Origin: an uncultured Blautia sp.
Lineage (GTDB): Bacteria; Bacillota; Clostridia; Lachnospirales; Lachnospiraceae
DNA: 46,620 nucleotides
NCBI GenBank assembly: GCA_900551075.1
Contig: URVB01000027.1
Location: 1 to 46,620 of the forward strand
Direction of reading: 5' to 3'
Notes under the pieces: generated by a model
The model's database searches: none
What the model was told of the DNA's origin: nothing
What the model saw: only the letters and a program-made list of their open reading frames with translations
Part shown: positions 25,187-33,733 of the stretch, in pieces
Position numbering within the stretch: the first letter of the stretch is position 1
Layout of the letters: each line of letters begins with the position of its first letter
Made by a program: the position numbers and the translations under genes

Positions 25187-26293
25187 ATGGAAAAAAAACC
25201 GATTCTTGGAATAACAATGGGGGATCCTTCCGGCAACGGACCGGAAATTTCTGTGAAAGCACTGATGAATCCGGTTGCTTATGAAAACTGCAAACCGGTG
25301 ATTGTTGGTGACGCTGTATCTATGGAAGCTGCAATTGCTGCTGTCTCAGGTGCGGAAAATATGAAATTGAACGTGATTAAAGATGTAAAGGATGCAAAAT
25401 TTGAGTATGGAACAATAGATGTTTACGATATGGGAATTATTGACATCAACAAGCGTCTGTACAAAAAAGATAGAAAGAAAATGGCAGAGACGATGTCACC
25501 GGAAGCATTGGAAGCTGCTTATAAGGAGAGCCGGAAAATGTGCGGCGAATGCGCATTCCGGTATGTAGAGAAAGTAATCGGGCTGGCAATGGCAGGCGAG
25601 GTGGACGCTACTGTTACGAATGCTCTGAATAAAGATCACATCAATATGGCAGGCCATCATTATTCCGGACATACAGAAATCTACGCTCATTATACCAATA
25701 CTCCGAAGTATACTATGATGCTGGCTCATGAAGGGTTGAGAGTGGTTCACGTTTCTACACACGTTTCCTTAAGAGAAGCCTGCAACAGAGTAAAAAGGGA
25801 CCGTGTATTGGACTGCATCCGTATTGCAAATGAGGGCTGCAGGGCGTTGGGAATAAAAGAGCCGAAGATCGGTGTGGCAGGACTGAATCCACATTGTGGA
25901 GAAAATGGAATGTTTGGCCGGGAAGAAATCGAGGAAATCCAGCCGGCAATCGATGTTGCAATGGCAGAAGGCATTCTGATTCCGGAGAAAGCACCGACAC
26001 CGCCGGATACGGTATTTTCCAAAGCGCTTGGAGGATGGTATGATATTGTTGTTGTAATGTACCATGATCAGGGACATATTCCGCTGAAAGTAAAAGGATT
26101 CGTTTACAATCATGAGCTGAAAAAATGGGATGCAGTGGCAGGTGTCAATGTAACTCTTGGTCTTCCGATTATTCGTGCATCTGTAGATCATGGTACCGGT
26201 GAGGGCCATGCAGGTGACGGAAGTGCAAATGAACTGAGCCTTACCAATGCGATGGAATATGCAATCCGTATGGCAAATGCCAAAGCAGATTAA
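25187..26293 (+). CDS. pdxA2: PdxA-family 4-phospho-hydroxyacid dehydrogenase (PdxA2 type)
   Basis: 368 residues from ATG 25187 behind GAGGAGG. Family motifs are complete: GITMGDPSGNGPEI at the start, the metal histidines in GHTEIYAHYT, HVSTHVSLREAC and YHDQGHIPLK, and the C-terminal SVDHGTGEGHAGDGSANE. PdxA in vitamin B6 synthesis oxidises 4-phosphohydroxythreonine; PdxA2 paralogues act on D-threonate or D-erythronate 4-phosphate, giving dihydroxyacetone phosphate and CO2. The DUF1537 kinase two genes downstream makes the catabolic role much likelier than B6 synthesis. First gene of an operon with short gaps. Product assignment by context. Confidence 0.9.
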   Translation: MEKKPILGITMGDPSGNGPEISVKALMNPVAYENCKPVIVGDAVSMEAAIAAVSGAENMKLNVIKDVKDAKFEYGTIDVYDMGIIDINKRLYKKDRKKMAETMSPEALEAAYKESRKMCGECAFRYVEKVIGLAMAGEVDATVTNALNKDHINMAGHHYSGHTEIYAHYTNTPKYTMMLAHEGLRVVHVSTHVSLREACNRVKRDRVLDCIRIANEGCRALGIKEPKIGVAGLNPHCGENGMFGREEIEEIQPAIDVAMAEGILIPEKAPTPPDTVFSKALGGWYDIVVVMYHDQGHIPLKVKGFVYNHELKKWDAVAGVNVTLGLPIIRASVDHGTGEGHAGDGSANELSLTNAMEYAIRMANAKAD

Positions 26294-26329
26294 GAAGAAA
26301 TTACCGCAATGGTAAAAAGGAGTGATAAT

Positions 26330-27484
26330 ATGACATATCAGGTTAAGCTGCCTTCATGCGCTTATGGCGGGGAAGGAAGCATGGAAAAGCTAAAAGAGAT
26401 CGTGGCAGATGAAGGCGCAAAAAAAATCGTTGTATTTTCTGACAGGGGAATTGAAGCAGCGGGACTTCTGAAACTGCTCACAGATGAGCTTGATCAGACT
26501 GATGCACAGTACAGCGTGTTTACAGACTGCAAGCCGGAGCCGAGTTACAGACAGGTGGAAGAAGTTGTAGAGATGGTACAGGGTTATGAGAGCGACCTGA
26601 TCATTGGTATTGGCGGGGGCTCTGTTATGGATGCCGCCAAGCTGGCAGGAGTGCTTAAGGGTGCATCTTATACGGTCAAAGATCTTCTGGCAGATCCGGC
26701 GCAGGCGCAGAAAAAAGTTAAAACAGTGATGATTCCGACTACCTGCGGCACCGGGTCCGAGGCTACCTGCAATGCGATTGTTGCAATACCGGAAGAGAAT
26801 TCTAAGAAGGGTATCGTAAATGACAGCATGATTCCGGATTATGTAATTCTGGATTCAAGAATGATTGCAGGACTGCCGAAGCCGGTAGTAGCCGCTACCG
26901 GGGTAGATGCACTGGCACATGTAGTAGAGTGCTACACTTCCAAAAAGGCTACACCGTTCAGCGATTCTTATGCTGTTGAAGGTGCGAAGCTGATCTTTGC
27001 CAATATCAGAGAAGCATATAACAATCCGGATAACATGACAGCCAAAAACAATATGATGCTTGGTGCTTATTATGGCGGCATTGCCATTACAGCCAGTGGT
27101 ACAACGGCCGTACATGCACTGTCTTATCCGCTGGGCGGGAAATTCCATATTGCTCATGGTGTTTCCAATGCAATCCTCCTTGCACACGTAATGGAATTTA
27201 ATAAAGATGCCTGCGAAGACCGTCTTGCACAGCTCTGTGATGCAATCAATCCGGCTATGGCTGCTGCAGCGGATTCCGACAAAGCGCAGTATGTGATTGA
27301 TCAAATCGCTGATATCGTAAAAGTAACAGACATTCCGACAGACCTGTCGCAGTATGGTGTGACAACAGACGATCTGGATTTCCTTGTAACAGCGGGAAGC
27401 CGGCAGCGGCGTCTTTTGGAAAATAATAGGAAAGCGCTGAGTCCGGATGATATTCGTTCTATCTATATGCAGGTTGTAAAGTAA
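26330..27484 (+). CDS. Iron-containing alcohol dehydrogenase (group III)
   Basis: About 384 residues from ATG 26330, chosen because AAGGAG lies 8 bp upstream; ATG 26309 would begin inside that site. NAD(P)-binding loop GIGGGSVMDAAK, then PTTCGTGSEAT, and metal ligands in GVDALAHVVECY (Asp, His) and HALSYPLGGKFHIAHG (two His). It oxidises an alcohol or reduces an aldehyde or ketone; within this operon a C3-C4 hydroxyacid-derived substrate is likely but unidentified. Gap to the preceding gene 36 bp, to the next 27 bp. Confidence 0.92.
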   Translation: MTYQVKLPSCAYGGEGSMEKLKEIVADEGAKKIVVFSDRGIEAAGLLKLLTDELDQTDAQYSVFTDCKPEPSYRQVEEVVEMVQGYESDLIIGIGGGSVMDAAKLAGVLKGASYTVKDLLADPAQAQKKVKTVMIPTTCGTGSEATCNAIVAIPEENSKKGIVNDSMIPDYVILDSRMIAGLPKPVVAATGVDALAHVVECYTSKKATPFSDSYAVEGAKLIFANIREAYNNPDNMTAKNNMMLGAYYGGIAITASGTTAVHALSYPLGGKFHIAHGVSNAILLAHVMEFNKDACEDRLAQLCDAINPAMAAAADSDKAQYVIDQIADIVKVTDIPTDLSQYGVTTDDLDFLVTAGSRQRRLLENNRKALSPDDIRSIYMQVVK

Positions 27485-27511
27485 CAGGAAACGGAAAACA
27501 GAGGGAATCCA

Positions 27512-28765
27512 ATGATAAAACTATTAATTATTGCGGATGATTTTACGGGAGCGCTTGATACGGGGATTCAGTTTGTAAAAAAAGGTATCGAGACGCAGGT
27601 GATGATTGGCACAGAGCTGAGCCGGTCTCCGGTTTCCGGGACTGCACAGGTATTGGTAGTGGATTCTGAAACCCGTCCGATGACTAATCAGGAAGCACAC
27701 GATGTAGCGGTTCGGATAGCTCGCCAGGCGGTTGAGATGGAAGTCGGAGTAATTTACAAAAAAACTGACTCAGCACTCAGAGGCAATGTGGGAAGTGAAT
27801 TGTCCGGTGTACTGGAGGGTACAGATGACAGAAGAATATACTGGCTGCCGGCATTTCCGGATGTAAAGCGTATTACAGAAAAAGGCATTCATTATATTGA
27901 CGGAGTAAGGCTGGAGAACAGCGGGTTTGGTAAAGATCCGTTTGATCCGATGACCTGTTCCTATATTCCTGACATACTCGGTAGGCAGACAAACAAAAAA
28001 ATCGTTCTGGTAGGCAGAGAGGAAACGATTCCGGCCTGGTCGGGAGAACCGGAGATTGTGGTTTTTGATGCCGGTGATAATGAGGATATCCGAAAGCGGA
28101 TTCAGGAACTAAAGAAAAAGAATCAGTTGAAGTATCTTTCCGGGTGTGCGGGATTTGCGGCTTTCCTTCCGGAAGCCCTGGGGCTGACCGGCAATTATAA
28201 CGAGGAAGCATTTCGGACAGACGGGTTTCTGATTACCTGCGGCAGTCTGAATCCGATCACCAGACAGCAGGTAGAATATGCAGAAAGTCACGGATTTTTC
28301 AGAAAAAATCTGAAGCCGCAGCAGAAACTGTGCCCGGACTATTATCAAAGTGAGCAGGGAACTGCATTTCTGGAAGAACTGGCTGAGCGAATCCGAAAAG
28401 AAAAACGTGTGGAAATAGACACGTTTGATCTGGAGGGTGAGGAGAGTACGGGCGAGTATGCGGCCAGAAATGGTATCAATAGTGACGGAATCCGTTTTTT
28501 GATCAGTGAGTGCTTCGGAAAGATGGTCAAACACCTTGTTCAGAAAAATCCGGATATGACTATATTGATGACTGGCGGGGATACACTGATGGGATTTATG
28601 AAGGAAATCGGAGTCAATCAGATCAGTCCGGTGCGTGAAGTAGGACAGGGAACCGTATTATCCAGACTTTGCTGGAAGGGACGTACCCTTCAGGTAATAT
28701 CCAAATCAGGCGGTTATGGTGAAACGGATGTATTTGTAAGCGCTGCAGATCAGACAACCGGATGA
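27512..28765 (+). CDS. Four-carbon acid sugar kinase (DUF1537, DtnK/OtnK type)
   Basis: 417 residues from ATG 27512. N-terminal domain begins LLIIADDFTGALDTGIQF, the family hallmark (DDFTGA-D), followed by KKTDSALRGNVGSEL. The C-terminal nucleotide-binding domain has ILMTGGDTLMGFM and ISKSGGYGETDVF with the glycine-rich phosphate loop. Characterised members phosphorylate D-threonate, D-erythronate or L-threonate at C4. Together with PdxA2 this would make DHAP. Which epimer is used cannot be decided from sequence. Confidence 0.92.
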   Translation: MIKLLIIADDFTGALDTGIQFVKKGIETQVMIGTELSRSPVSGTAQVLVVDSETRPMTNQEAHDVAVRIARQAVEMEVGVIYKKTDSALRGNVGSELSGVLEGTDDRRIYWLPAFPDVKRITEKGIHYIDGVRLENSGFGKDPFDPMTCSYIPDILGRQTNKKIVLVGREETIPAWSGEPEIVVFDAGDNEDIRKRIQELKKKNQLKYLSGCAGFAAFLPEALGLTGNYNEEAFRTDGFLITCGSLNPITRQQVEYAESHGFFRKNLKPQQKLCPDYYQSEQGTAFLEELAERIRKEKRVEIDTFDLEGEESTGEYAARNGINSDGIRFLISECFGKMVKHLVQKNPDMTILMTGGDTLMGFMKEIGVNQISPVREVGQGTVLSRLCWKGRTLQVISKSGGYGETDVFVSAADQTTG

Positions 28766-28814
28766 AACAAAATAAATAGCAGAAAATAAGGGAATAAACA
28801 GGAGGACAATATCA

Positions 28815-29714
28815 ATGGCTGAAGTAAAAGGTATAATTGCTGCTTTGCAGACACCTATGTTTGAAGATGGAACGATCAATGAGGCAGAAATGAGAAAACA
28901 AATCAATCGTCAGATTGCAGCCGGAACAGATGCGGTATTCTGCCTTGGAACAAACGGCGAGTTCTACATACTCAGCAAAGAAGAGAAAATCCGTGTTATG
29001 GAAATCTATGTTGACGAAGTAAAAGGCCGTGTGCCGGTATATGCAGGAACAGGATGTGTCAGCACAGCAGACACCATTGAACTTTCACAGAAGGCAAAAG
29101 AGATCGGGGCGGATATTCTTTCTGTGATCACACCATATTTTGCAGCACTGAGCCAGGATGAGCTGTATGCACACTATTCTGAGCTTGCAGATGCAGTAGA
29201 TATTCCAATCGTCATGTATAACATTCCAATGCGGGCGGGCAATGCACTGGCTCCGGCAACGGTTGGAAAACTGGCAAAGAATCATAAAAATATTGTTGGC
29301 ATCAAAGATTCCAGCGGAAACTTCAATAATATCCTGTCTTACATTGCCGCAACAGAAGATGTACCACAATTCTCTGTACTGTCAGGAAATGATGCACTGA
29401 TTCTGTATACATTGATGGCGGGCGGCCGGGGCGGTATCACGGCAATTGCAAATATTCTTCCGGAAATTATGGTGAGTATTTACCAGAACTTCCTCAAGGG
29501 TGATATCGAAGGAGCAAAGAAAGCACAGAGTTCAATTGCACCGATACGTGACTGCTTCAAATATGGCAATCCGAATTCTATTGTAAAATGTGCAACCAAT
29601 CTGATTGGACAGCCGGTTGGACCGTGCCGTAAACCGTTCGGAATGGTATCGGATGATGCGAAGACAGCAATTGCAGAGTGCATTGATAAATACTATGCTC
29701 AGTACAAAGCGTAA
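28815..29714 (+). CDS. DapA/N-acetylneuraminate lyase superfamily aldolase
   Basis: 299 residues, TIM barrel class I aldolase. Schiff-base Lys164 lies in GIKDSSGN, the catalytic Tyr135 in VMYNIPMRAG, and the substrate-carboxylate loop is CLGTNGEF. True DapA condenses pyruvate and aspartate semialdehyde, but position at the end of a sugar-acid operon points to a 2-keto-3-deoxy-acid or 4-hydroxy-2-oxoacid lyase. A GC-rich hairpin at 29745 follows. Fourth and last gene of the operon. Confidence 0.9.
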   Translation: MAEVKGIIAALQTPMFEDGTINEAEMRKQINRQIAAGTDAVFCLGTNGEFYILSKEEKIRVMEIYVDEVKGRVPVYAGTGCVSTADTIELSQKAKEIGADILSVITPYFAALSQDELYAHYSELADAVDIPIVMYNIPMRAGNALAPATVGKLAKNHKNIVGIKDSSGNFNNILSYIAATEDVPQFSVLSGNDALILYTLMAGGRGGITAIANILPEIMVSIYQNFLKGDIEGAKKAQSSIAPIRDCFKYGNPNSIVKCATNLIGQPVGPCRKPFGMVSDDAKTAIAECIDKYYAQYKA

Positions 29715-29744
29715 TACGGACTGGCAGCAGCCATTGCCCGCATA

Positions 29745-29783
29745 CGGGCTGCCGGGGCCTTTGGAAATAGCCGCGGCAGCCCG
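29745..29783. terminator. Hairpin between convergent operons
   Basis: CGGGCTGCCG and CGGCAGCCCG form a perfect 10-bp GC-rich stem with a 19-base loop. It sits between the DapA-like gene (+) and the PrpR-like regulator (-). T-rich tails are weak on both sides, so termination may be partial or factor-assisted. Confidence 0.55.
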
Positions 29784-29803
29784 TTCGGTTAGAGGAATTG
29801 ATT

Positions 29804-31624
29804 TTATTCTTTGATATATCTCCACAGAGTGGAACGGCCGATCCCGAGGCGCTTGGCGGCTGCGCTTTGGTTCCCGCCGCAATCTTCCAGTACCAGATGG
29901 ATGATATCCTTTGTGATCTTTGAAAGCGGCTGACTCAGATCCAGTACATGGCTGGTGGTATTGGCTTTGCCGGCTTCAACGGCGGTTGGCGGCAGAGGGT
30001 TATTCGGTACAGGATTTTTTTCCTTGTTCAGCAGCTCTGCGACATGCTTTGCCTGAATGTACGGCGTAGTAGTCACCAGAGCCAGTTCATATAATATTCG
30101 TTTGAATTGCGCATAATTGTAGGGCCAACTGTAACTGCGCAGAAGTTCAATGGCATCAGGCTCAATGCCGATGATCTGATTGGTCATGGAAATGTTGATG
30201 GTGTTCAGATACAGGCTTGCCAGTGCCGGAAGATCTTCCAGATGCTCACGAAGAGGAGCCAGATGTATCGTGACACAGGAGAGCAGATTAACAAACTTCA
30301 TGGCATCTGCGGGAAGAGCCTGGCCGGTCTGGCAGTTACAGGAAAAGATGATTCGGTTTCGTTTGCACAGATTCGTATCCAGAATAAGGGACAGAAGCTG
30401 CTGCTGCTGATTGGCTGATAAGGCAGTAATATCCTTCATATATATTGTATTGTTGTTGTCAGTGAATGGCGAATTGTAATGATTCGTCAGGAAATTCCAA
30501 CTGCGGTCATTGAGCAGGGAACAGTCGATGGTGATCAACGGGTTCACGCATAGCTCGCTGGAAGAATAAATTCTTCTTGCAACCTGTTCTTTTCCGGAAC
30601 CGGATTCGCCCGAAAGCATAACTGGAAAAGAGGTTTGGGTTATGTTTTCAATGGCGGACTGTATAGTGGATGAAGCATTTGTGACGCTGTAAAAGCTATT
30701 GAAAAAATGATCTTCCGCTTCTTGCTGATTGGAATATCGAATCCCGTATTTACTCGTTACGAACGGAAGCGATGAGGAGGAAAAATAAAAGGCCACATAG
30801 TTTTCATTCATATATGTCAGTCTCCTGCAGGTAAAAGAATACAGGGTTTCATCAATATTTTTAAAAAACTTCTGTGTGTTTTTCTTAATGATAGAAGGTA
30901 TTTCGGTTTGAAGCATTTTTTTCAGGGAATCAAAAAACTCTCCTTTGACAGAAGAGAAAAATAATTCGCCGTTTTCTTTTAAAACAATTGTCTGCTCACT
31001 TCCGTTGCTTAGAATATCATGATAAAATTTGTTTTCGGATTTGATCGCAATTCGGCTTTTGTTTAATTTGACGGCCTGATCAAATGCGGCGGATATACTT
31101 TCGACTCCGGATGTTATCAGAATGGCGTTCAGACCGAGCTGCTTTGCGGCAGCGGTGGATACCATATCACAAAGAACCATATGGTATCCCTTGTCCCGGA
31201 GAGTCATCAGGGTAGGACGGACTTCAGAACGGCTTTGAATCGTAAATATATCAATGTTGTATCTGAGAAGGTCACAGAGCAAATGTGCATTGCCTGTTAT
31301 CCCGGGGAAACCGACAATTGCGTAACGCTGAGAATAGTTTTCGGATAATTTGATGGCACGCAGAATATCGTAAACAGAAAGCTCAATTTCTACAACAGGT
31401 ATATGAGTTGTCTGCATAATCATTTGTGCAGTACCACCACGGGATATGATGATGTCGTAATTGTTATCGATATTGTTTCGGACAATATCTACACCCTGTT
31501 GAAGGTCACCGACAAATGCATCCAACAGGATATCGTCTCTGTCCCTGGCAAGCTTCTGCATGATCGTTCTCATGCCTTCGTATGGTGCGATCCCCAGGAT
31601 ACGTACTTCCTCATTTGATGGCAT
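29804..31624 (-). CDS. PrpR-N / AAA+ / Fis-type regulator with degenerate ATPase motifs
   Basis: 606 residues from ATG 31624 (AAAGGAG upstream). Residues about 5-200 are a PrpR-N sensor domain (IIISRGGTAQMI, YAIVGFPGITGNAHLL). A linker region follows, then a sigma-54-activator-like AAA+ module with an intact Walker A, GESGSGKE, near residue 338. The Walker B segment, normally TLFLDE, reads TIYMKD, replacing the key acidic pair, and no GAFTGA loop is seen (only SPFTDN). The C-terminus is a Fis HTH (GGNQSAAAKRLGIGRSTLW). It is therefore unlikely to remodel sigma-54 polymerase and may act as a sigma-70 activator or repressor, like TyrR. Convergent with the sugar-acid operon and divergent from the dehydrogenase gene; PrpR-N proteins sense small carboxylic acids, which fits the pathway. 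Confidence 0.88.
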   Translation of the reverse strand: MPSNEEVRILGIAPYEGMRTIMQKLARDRDDILLDAFVGDLQQGVDIVRNNIDNNYDIIISRGGTAQMIMQTTHIPVVEIELSVYDILRAIKLSENYSQRYAIVGFPGITGNAHLLCDLLRYNIDIFTIQSRSEVRPTLMTLRDKGYHMVLCDMVSTAAAKQLGLNAILITSGVESISAAFDQAVKLNKSRIAIKSENKFYHDILSNGSEQTIVLKENGELFFSSVKGEFFDSLKKMLQTEIPSIIKKNTQKFFKNIDETLYSFTCRRLTYMNENYVAFYFSSSSLPFVTSKYGIRYSNQQEAEDHFFNSFYSVTNASSTIQSAIENITQTSFPVMLSGESGSGKEQVARRIYSSSELCVNPLITIDCSLLNDRSWNFLTNHYNSPFTDNNNTIYMKDITALSANQQQQLLSLILDTNLCKRNRIIFSCNCQTGQALPADAMKFVNLLSCVTIHLAPLREHLEDLPALASLYLNTINISMTNQIIGIEPDAIELLRSYSWPYNYAQFKRILYELALVTTTPYIQAKHVAELLNKEKNPVPNNPLPPTAVEAGKANTTSHVLDLSQPLSKITKDIIHLVLEDCGGNQSAAAKRLGIGRSTLWRYIKE

Positions 31625-31957
31625 AGAAATACTCCTTTCGTAATCAATTGTTTCTTATGTATTTTTAAAAATTGTATCAAAATAATACGATGGAGTCAAT
31701 TGCTTTGTGCTTCCGGCCCCTGTGGAGCTGATATGATATCAGATAGTGTTGTTTCGGAATATCTTGCAAATGGAGAAATTATATCTTTCCGGAGCGTTTT
31801 GGGAACAGACAGAAAACTCCGGGAATTGAAATAGTCAGTGCTCCTGAACATCTGCCTTTTGATGAGTGCGGAAATCTGTTAATCGGGAATGAGTGACAAA
31901 GGCTTAAAATTATTATCATTATATTATAGAAAAAAACAGTAAGTGGAGGATAAACGA
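31625..31957. promoter_or_regulatory. Intergenic region with 15-bp palindrome
   Basis: Between the PrpR-like regulator (-) and the dehydrogenase (+). CTGATATGATATCAG at 31728-31742 is a perfect palindrome about a central G and is the best operator candidate. AT-rich sequence at 31905-31930 (ttattatcattatattata) probably holds the dehydrogenase promoter. A stretch about 31737-31895 contains broken reading frames resembling a LysR effector-domain tail (SEYLANGEIISF), too degraded to call a gene. No canonical sigma-54 site seen. Confidence 0.5.
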
Positions 31958-32944
31958 ATGAAATTTGTAATGACAGAAGCAGTTGCAAAAGAAGGCATGA
32001 ATCTTTTAAACAATGGAGAAGAAATTTACGTAGCACATGATACAAATCCGCTGAATTATCTGGATGAAATGCAGGCAGCAGATGCATTGATCGTGAGAGC
32101 AGCACCGGCAAACGTCATTTCCCGTGAAGTTATGGAAAAATCCCCGAATCTGAAAGTAATCGGAAGAACAGGAGTCGGATATGACAGCGTGGATGTGGAC
32201 GCCGCAACCGAACTGGGCATTCCGGTTGTAATTACTCCGGGAGCAAACAATCGTGCAGTTGCAGAGCATTCACTGACTCTGATGCTGGCGCTTTCCAAGA
32301 ATCTGGTAGAGGCACAGGCAGAAACTGCAAAGGGTAACTGGGCGATTCGCGATGCACATAAGCAGTTTGAGCTGTATGGAAAGAAAGCAGGCATTATCGG
32401 CCTTGGCCGTATCGGAAGAGATACTGCTTCTCTGTGCAAGGGAATAGGAATGAACGTAGCCGGATATGATCCGTTCCTTACCAGAGATCAGGTCGAAGCC
32501 ATGGGCTATGAATATTACGAAAATCATGAAGATTTGCTGGCTGCCTGTGATGCAATTTCCATTCATGTACCGCTCACGGAGCAGACCACAAATATGATCA
32601 GCAAAGAACAGTTTGCCAAAATGAAAAATACCGCTATTATCATCAACTGTTCCCGCGGCGGTATCATTAATGAGGCAGATTTGATCGAAGCGCTGAACCT
32701 GGGAATGATCGCAGGAGCAGGTCTGGATGTATTTGCAGGAGAAGAACTGCATCCGGGCAATCCGCTGCTGGAAGCAAAAAATCTGATTTTCAGCCCGCAC
32801 AGTGCTGCACAGACAAGAGAAGCGGTGATTAACATGGCCACCATGTGTGTGGAAGGCTGCCAGGCAGTATGTCAGGGCAAGAAGTGGAAACTGGTTGCAA
32901 ATCCGGCGGTTTATGATCACAGCAGATGGATGGATAAAACCTGA
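31958..32944 (+). CDS. D-isomer-specific 2-hydroxyacid dehydrogenase (PGDH-like)
   Basis: About 328 residues from ATG 31958, preceded by TGGAGGA at 31944-31950; the in-frame GTG at 31943 precedes that site. NAD loop GLGRIGRDTASLC, arginine in INCSRGGIINEADL, glutamate in GLDVFAGEEL and catalytic histidine in FSPHSAAQT are all present. No ACT domain, so not a regulated serine-pathway PGDH. It interconverts a D-2-hydroxyacid and its 2-oxoacid; by position beside the PrpR-like regulator it probably works in the same sugar-acid pathway. Confidence 0.92.
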   Translation: MKFVMTEAVAKEGMNLLNNGEEIYVAHDTNPLNYLDEMQAADALIVRAAPANVISREVMEKSPNLKVIGRTGVGYDSVDVDAATELGIPVVITPGANNRAVAEHSLTLMLALSKNLVEAQAETAKGNWAIRDAHKQFELYGKKAGIIGLGRIGRDTASLCKGIGMNVAGYDPFLTRDQVEAMGYEYYENHEDLLAACDAISIHVPLTEQTTNMISKEQFAKMKNTAIIINCSRGGIINEADLIEALNLGMIAGAGLDVFAGEELHPGNPLLEAKNLIFSPHSAAQTREAVINMATMCVEGCQAVCQGKKWKLVANPAVYDHSRWMDKT

Positions 32945-33252
32945 TTCTAATTCCGGAAAATACAGTTGAGGAATACGTTCTACGCCATCATATGCCTGCA
33001 AAAGAAGTATCCCCTCTTTTTGGACGGTATCATATTGTTGGAAGAAAAACAAGTCCTTTGATGAGTGCTGTCTTCTGTTTCCTTCATTCCGGGTATATGA
33101 GCAAGTGACTGATTTCAGCGGCAGAGCCAGCAGCGAAAGGCGGCAGGGCAAGATTATTTAGTAGCAAATTTAAAAGTAGTACCAAAAAGTATAGCATTTT
33201 CTGCGAAACAGTGGTAATATAAAGGTAATAAATTGATAGGAGGACAAACACA
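32945..33252. other. Intergenic stretch with possible LysR-tail remnant and promoter
   Basis: Plus-strand codons 32952-33107 read PENTVEEYVLRHHMPAKEV then GRKTSPLMSAVFCFL before a stop, with no start or ribosome site; this resembles the end of a LysR effector domain but is weak. The last 80 bp supply the promoter and GATAGGAGG site for the small gene at 33253. No other gene seen. Confidence 0.3.
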
Positions 33253-33492
33253 ATGCCCAGAGGACGCAAAAAACAGGAGAACCTTACACTGGAGGAGCAG
33301 TTAGCTGCCGTAGCAAAAGAGATTGCAGAATGTGAGGAGCATCTTAAGGAATTAAAAAGCAGGAGAAAAGAATTAAACAATCAGATTGAGGATAAACAAA
33401 AAGACGAACTTTACAGGGCGGTTATGAATTCCGGGAAGACAATAGAGGATATTCTTGCTGCACTGCACGAAAATAGTGAAGAAAAAGCATAA
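33253..33492 (+). CDS. Small coiled-coil protein with basic N-terminus
   Basis: 79 residues from ATG 33253 behind ATAGGAGGAC. It opens with an AT-hook-like MPRGRKK, then a long amphipathic helix (LEEQLAAVAKEIAECEEHLK and KELKSRRKELNNQI) predicted as a coiled coil, and a short C-terminal segment GKTIEDILAALHEN that looks like a degenerate helix-turn-helix or dimer cap. It has similarity in style to small accessory proteins of Clostridia (DUF4315-like), but I do not recognise a named family with certainty. Possibly a nucleoid- or DNA-binding dimer. Stand-alone gene. Confidence 0.75.
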   Translation: MPRGRKKQENLTLEEQLAAVAKEIAECEEHLKELKSRRKELNNQIEDKQKDELYRAVMNSGKTIEDILAALHENSEEKA

Positions 33493-33569
33493 AGCGATAA
33501 GCTGCTATGGGAATGAAAACGTATCCTGTAGCGGCTTTTATTCTTGGCAAAAATAAAATTTTGTGAAAA

Positions 33570-33607
33570 AACCGGCTGCCACAGATACTGATTCCTGGCA
33601 GCCGGTT
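33570..33607. terminator. 12-bp perfect hairpin
   Basis: AACCGGCTGCCA and TGGCAGCCGGTT, loop of 14. The T-run (GGTTTTTTC) appears on the minus strand side, so it would terminate minus-strand transcription; on the plus strand it is preceded by an A-run. It may close the unit from 33253 as a structured 3' end. Confidence 0.55.
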
Positions 33608-33733
33608 CCGGTAGTATAATGGTATAACATAAACAAATCGTAATTTCCAGTGGATGAATTTTAGGAATATGCTTATACTAATGATATAAAGGATGAACAG
33701 GGTAAAGAGAAAATTAAAATAAGAGGGAATATT

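Noticed and set aside
25187..26293. Vitamin B6 biosynthetic PdxA
   Set aside because: Operon with DUF1537 kinase and aldolase-type genes, and no pdxJ nearby, favours the catabolic PdxA2 role.
28815..29714. Lysine-pathway DapA
   Set aside because: Active-site residues fit the superfamily, but the sugar-acid operon context argues for another aldolase reaction.
31625..31957. Sigma-54 promoter near the PrpR-like regulator
   Set aside because: Closest GG...GC pair has 8, not 10, intervening bases, and the regulator lacks GAFTGA.
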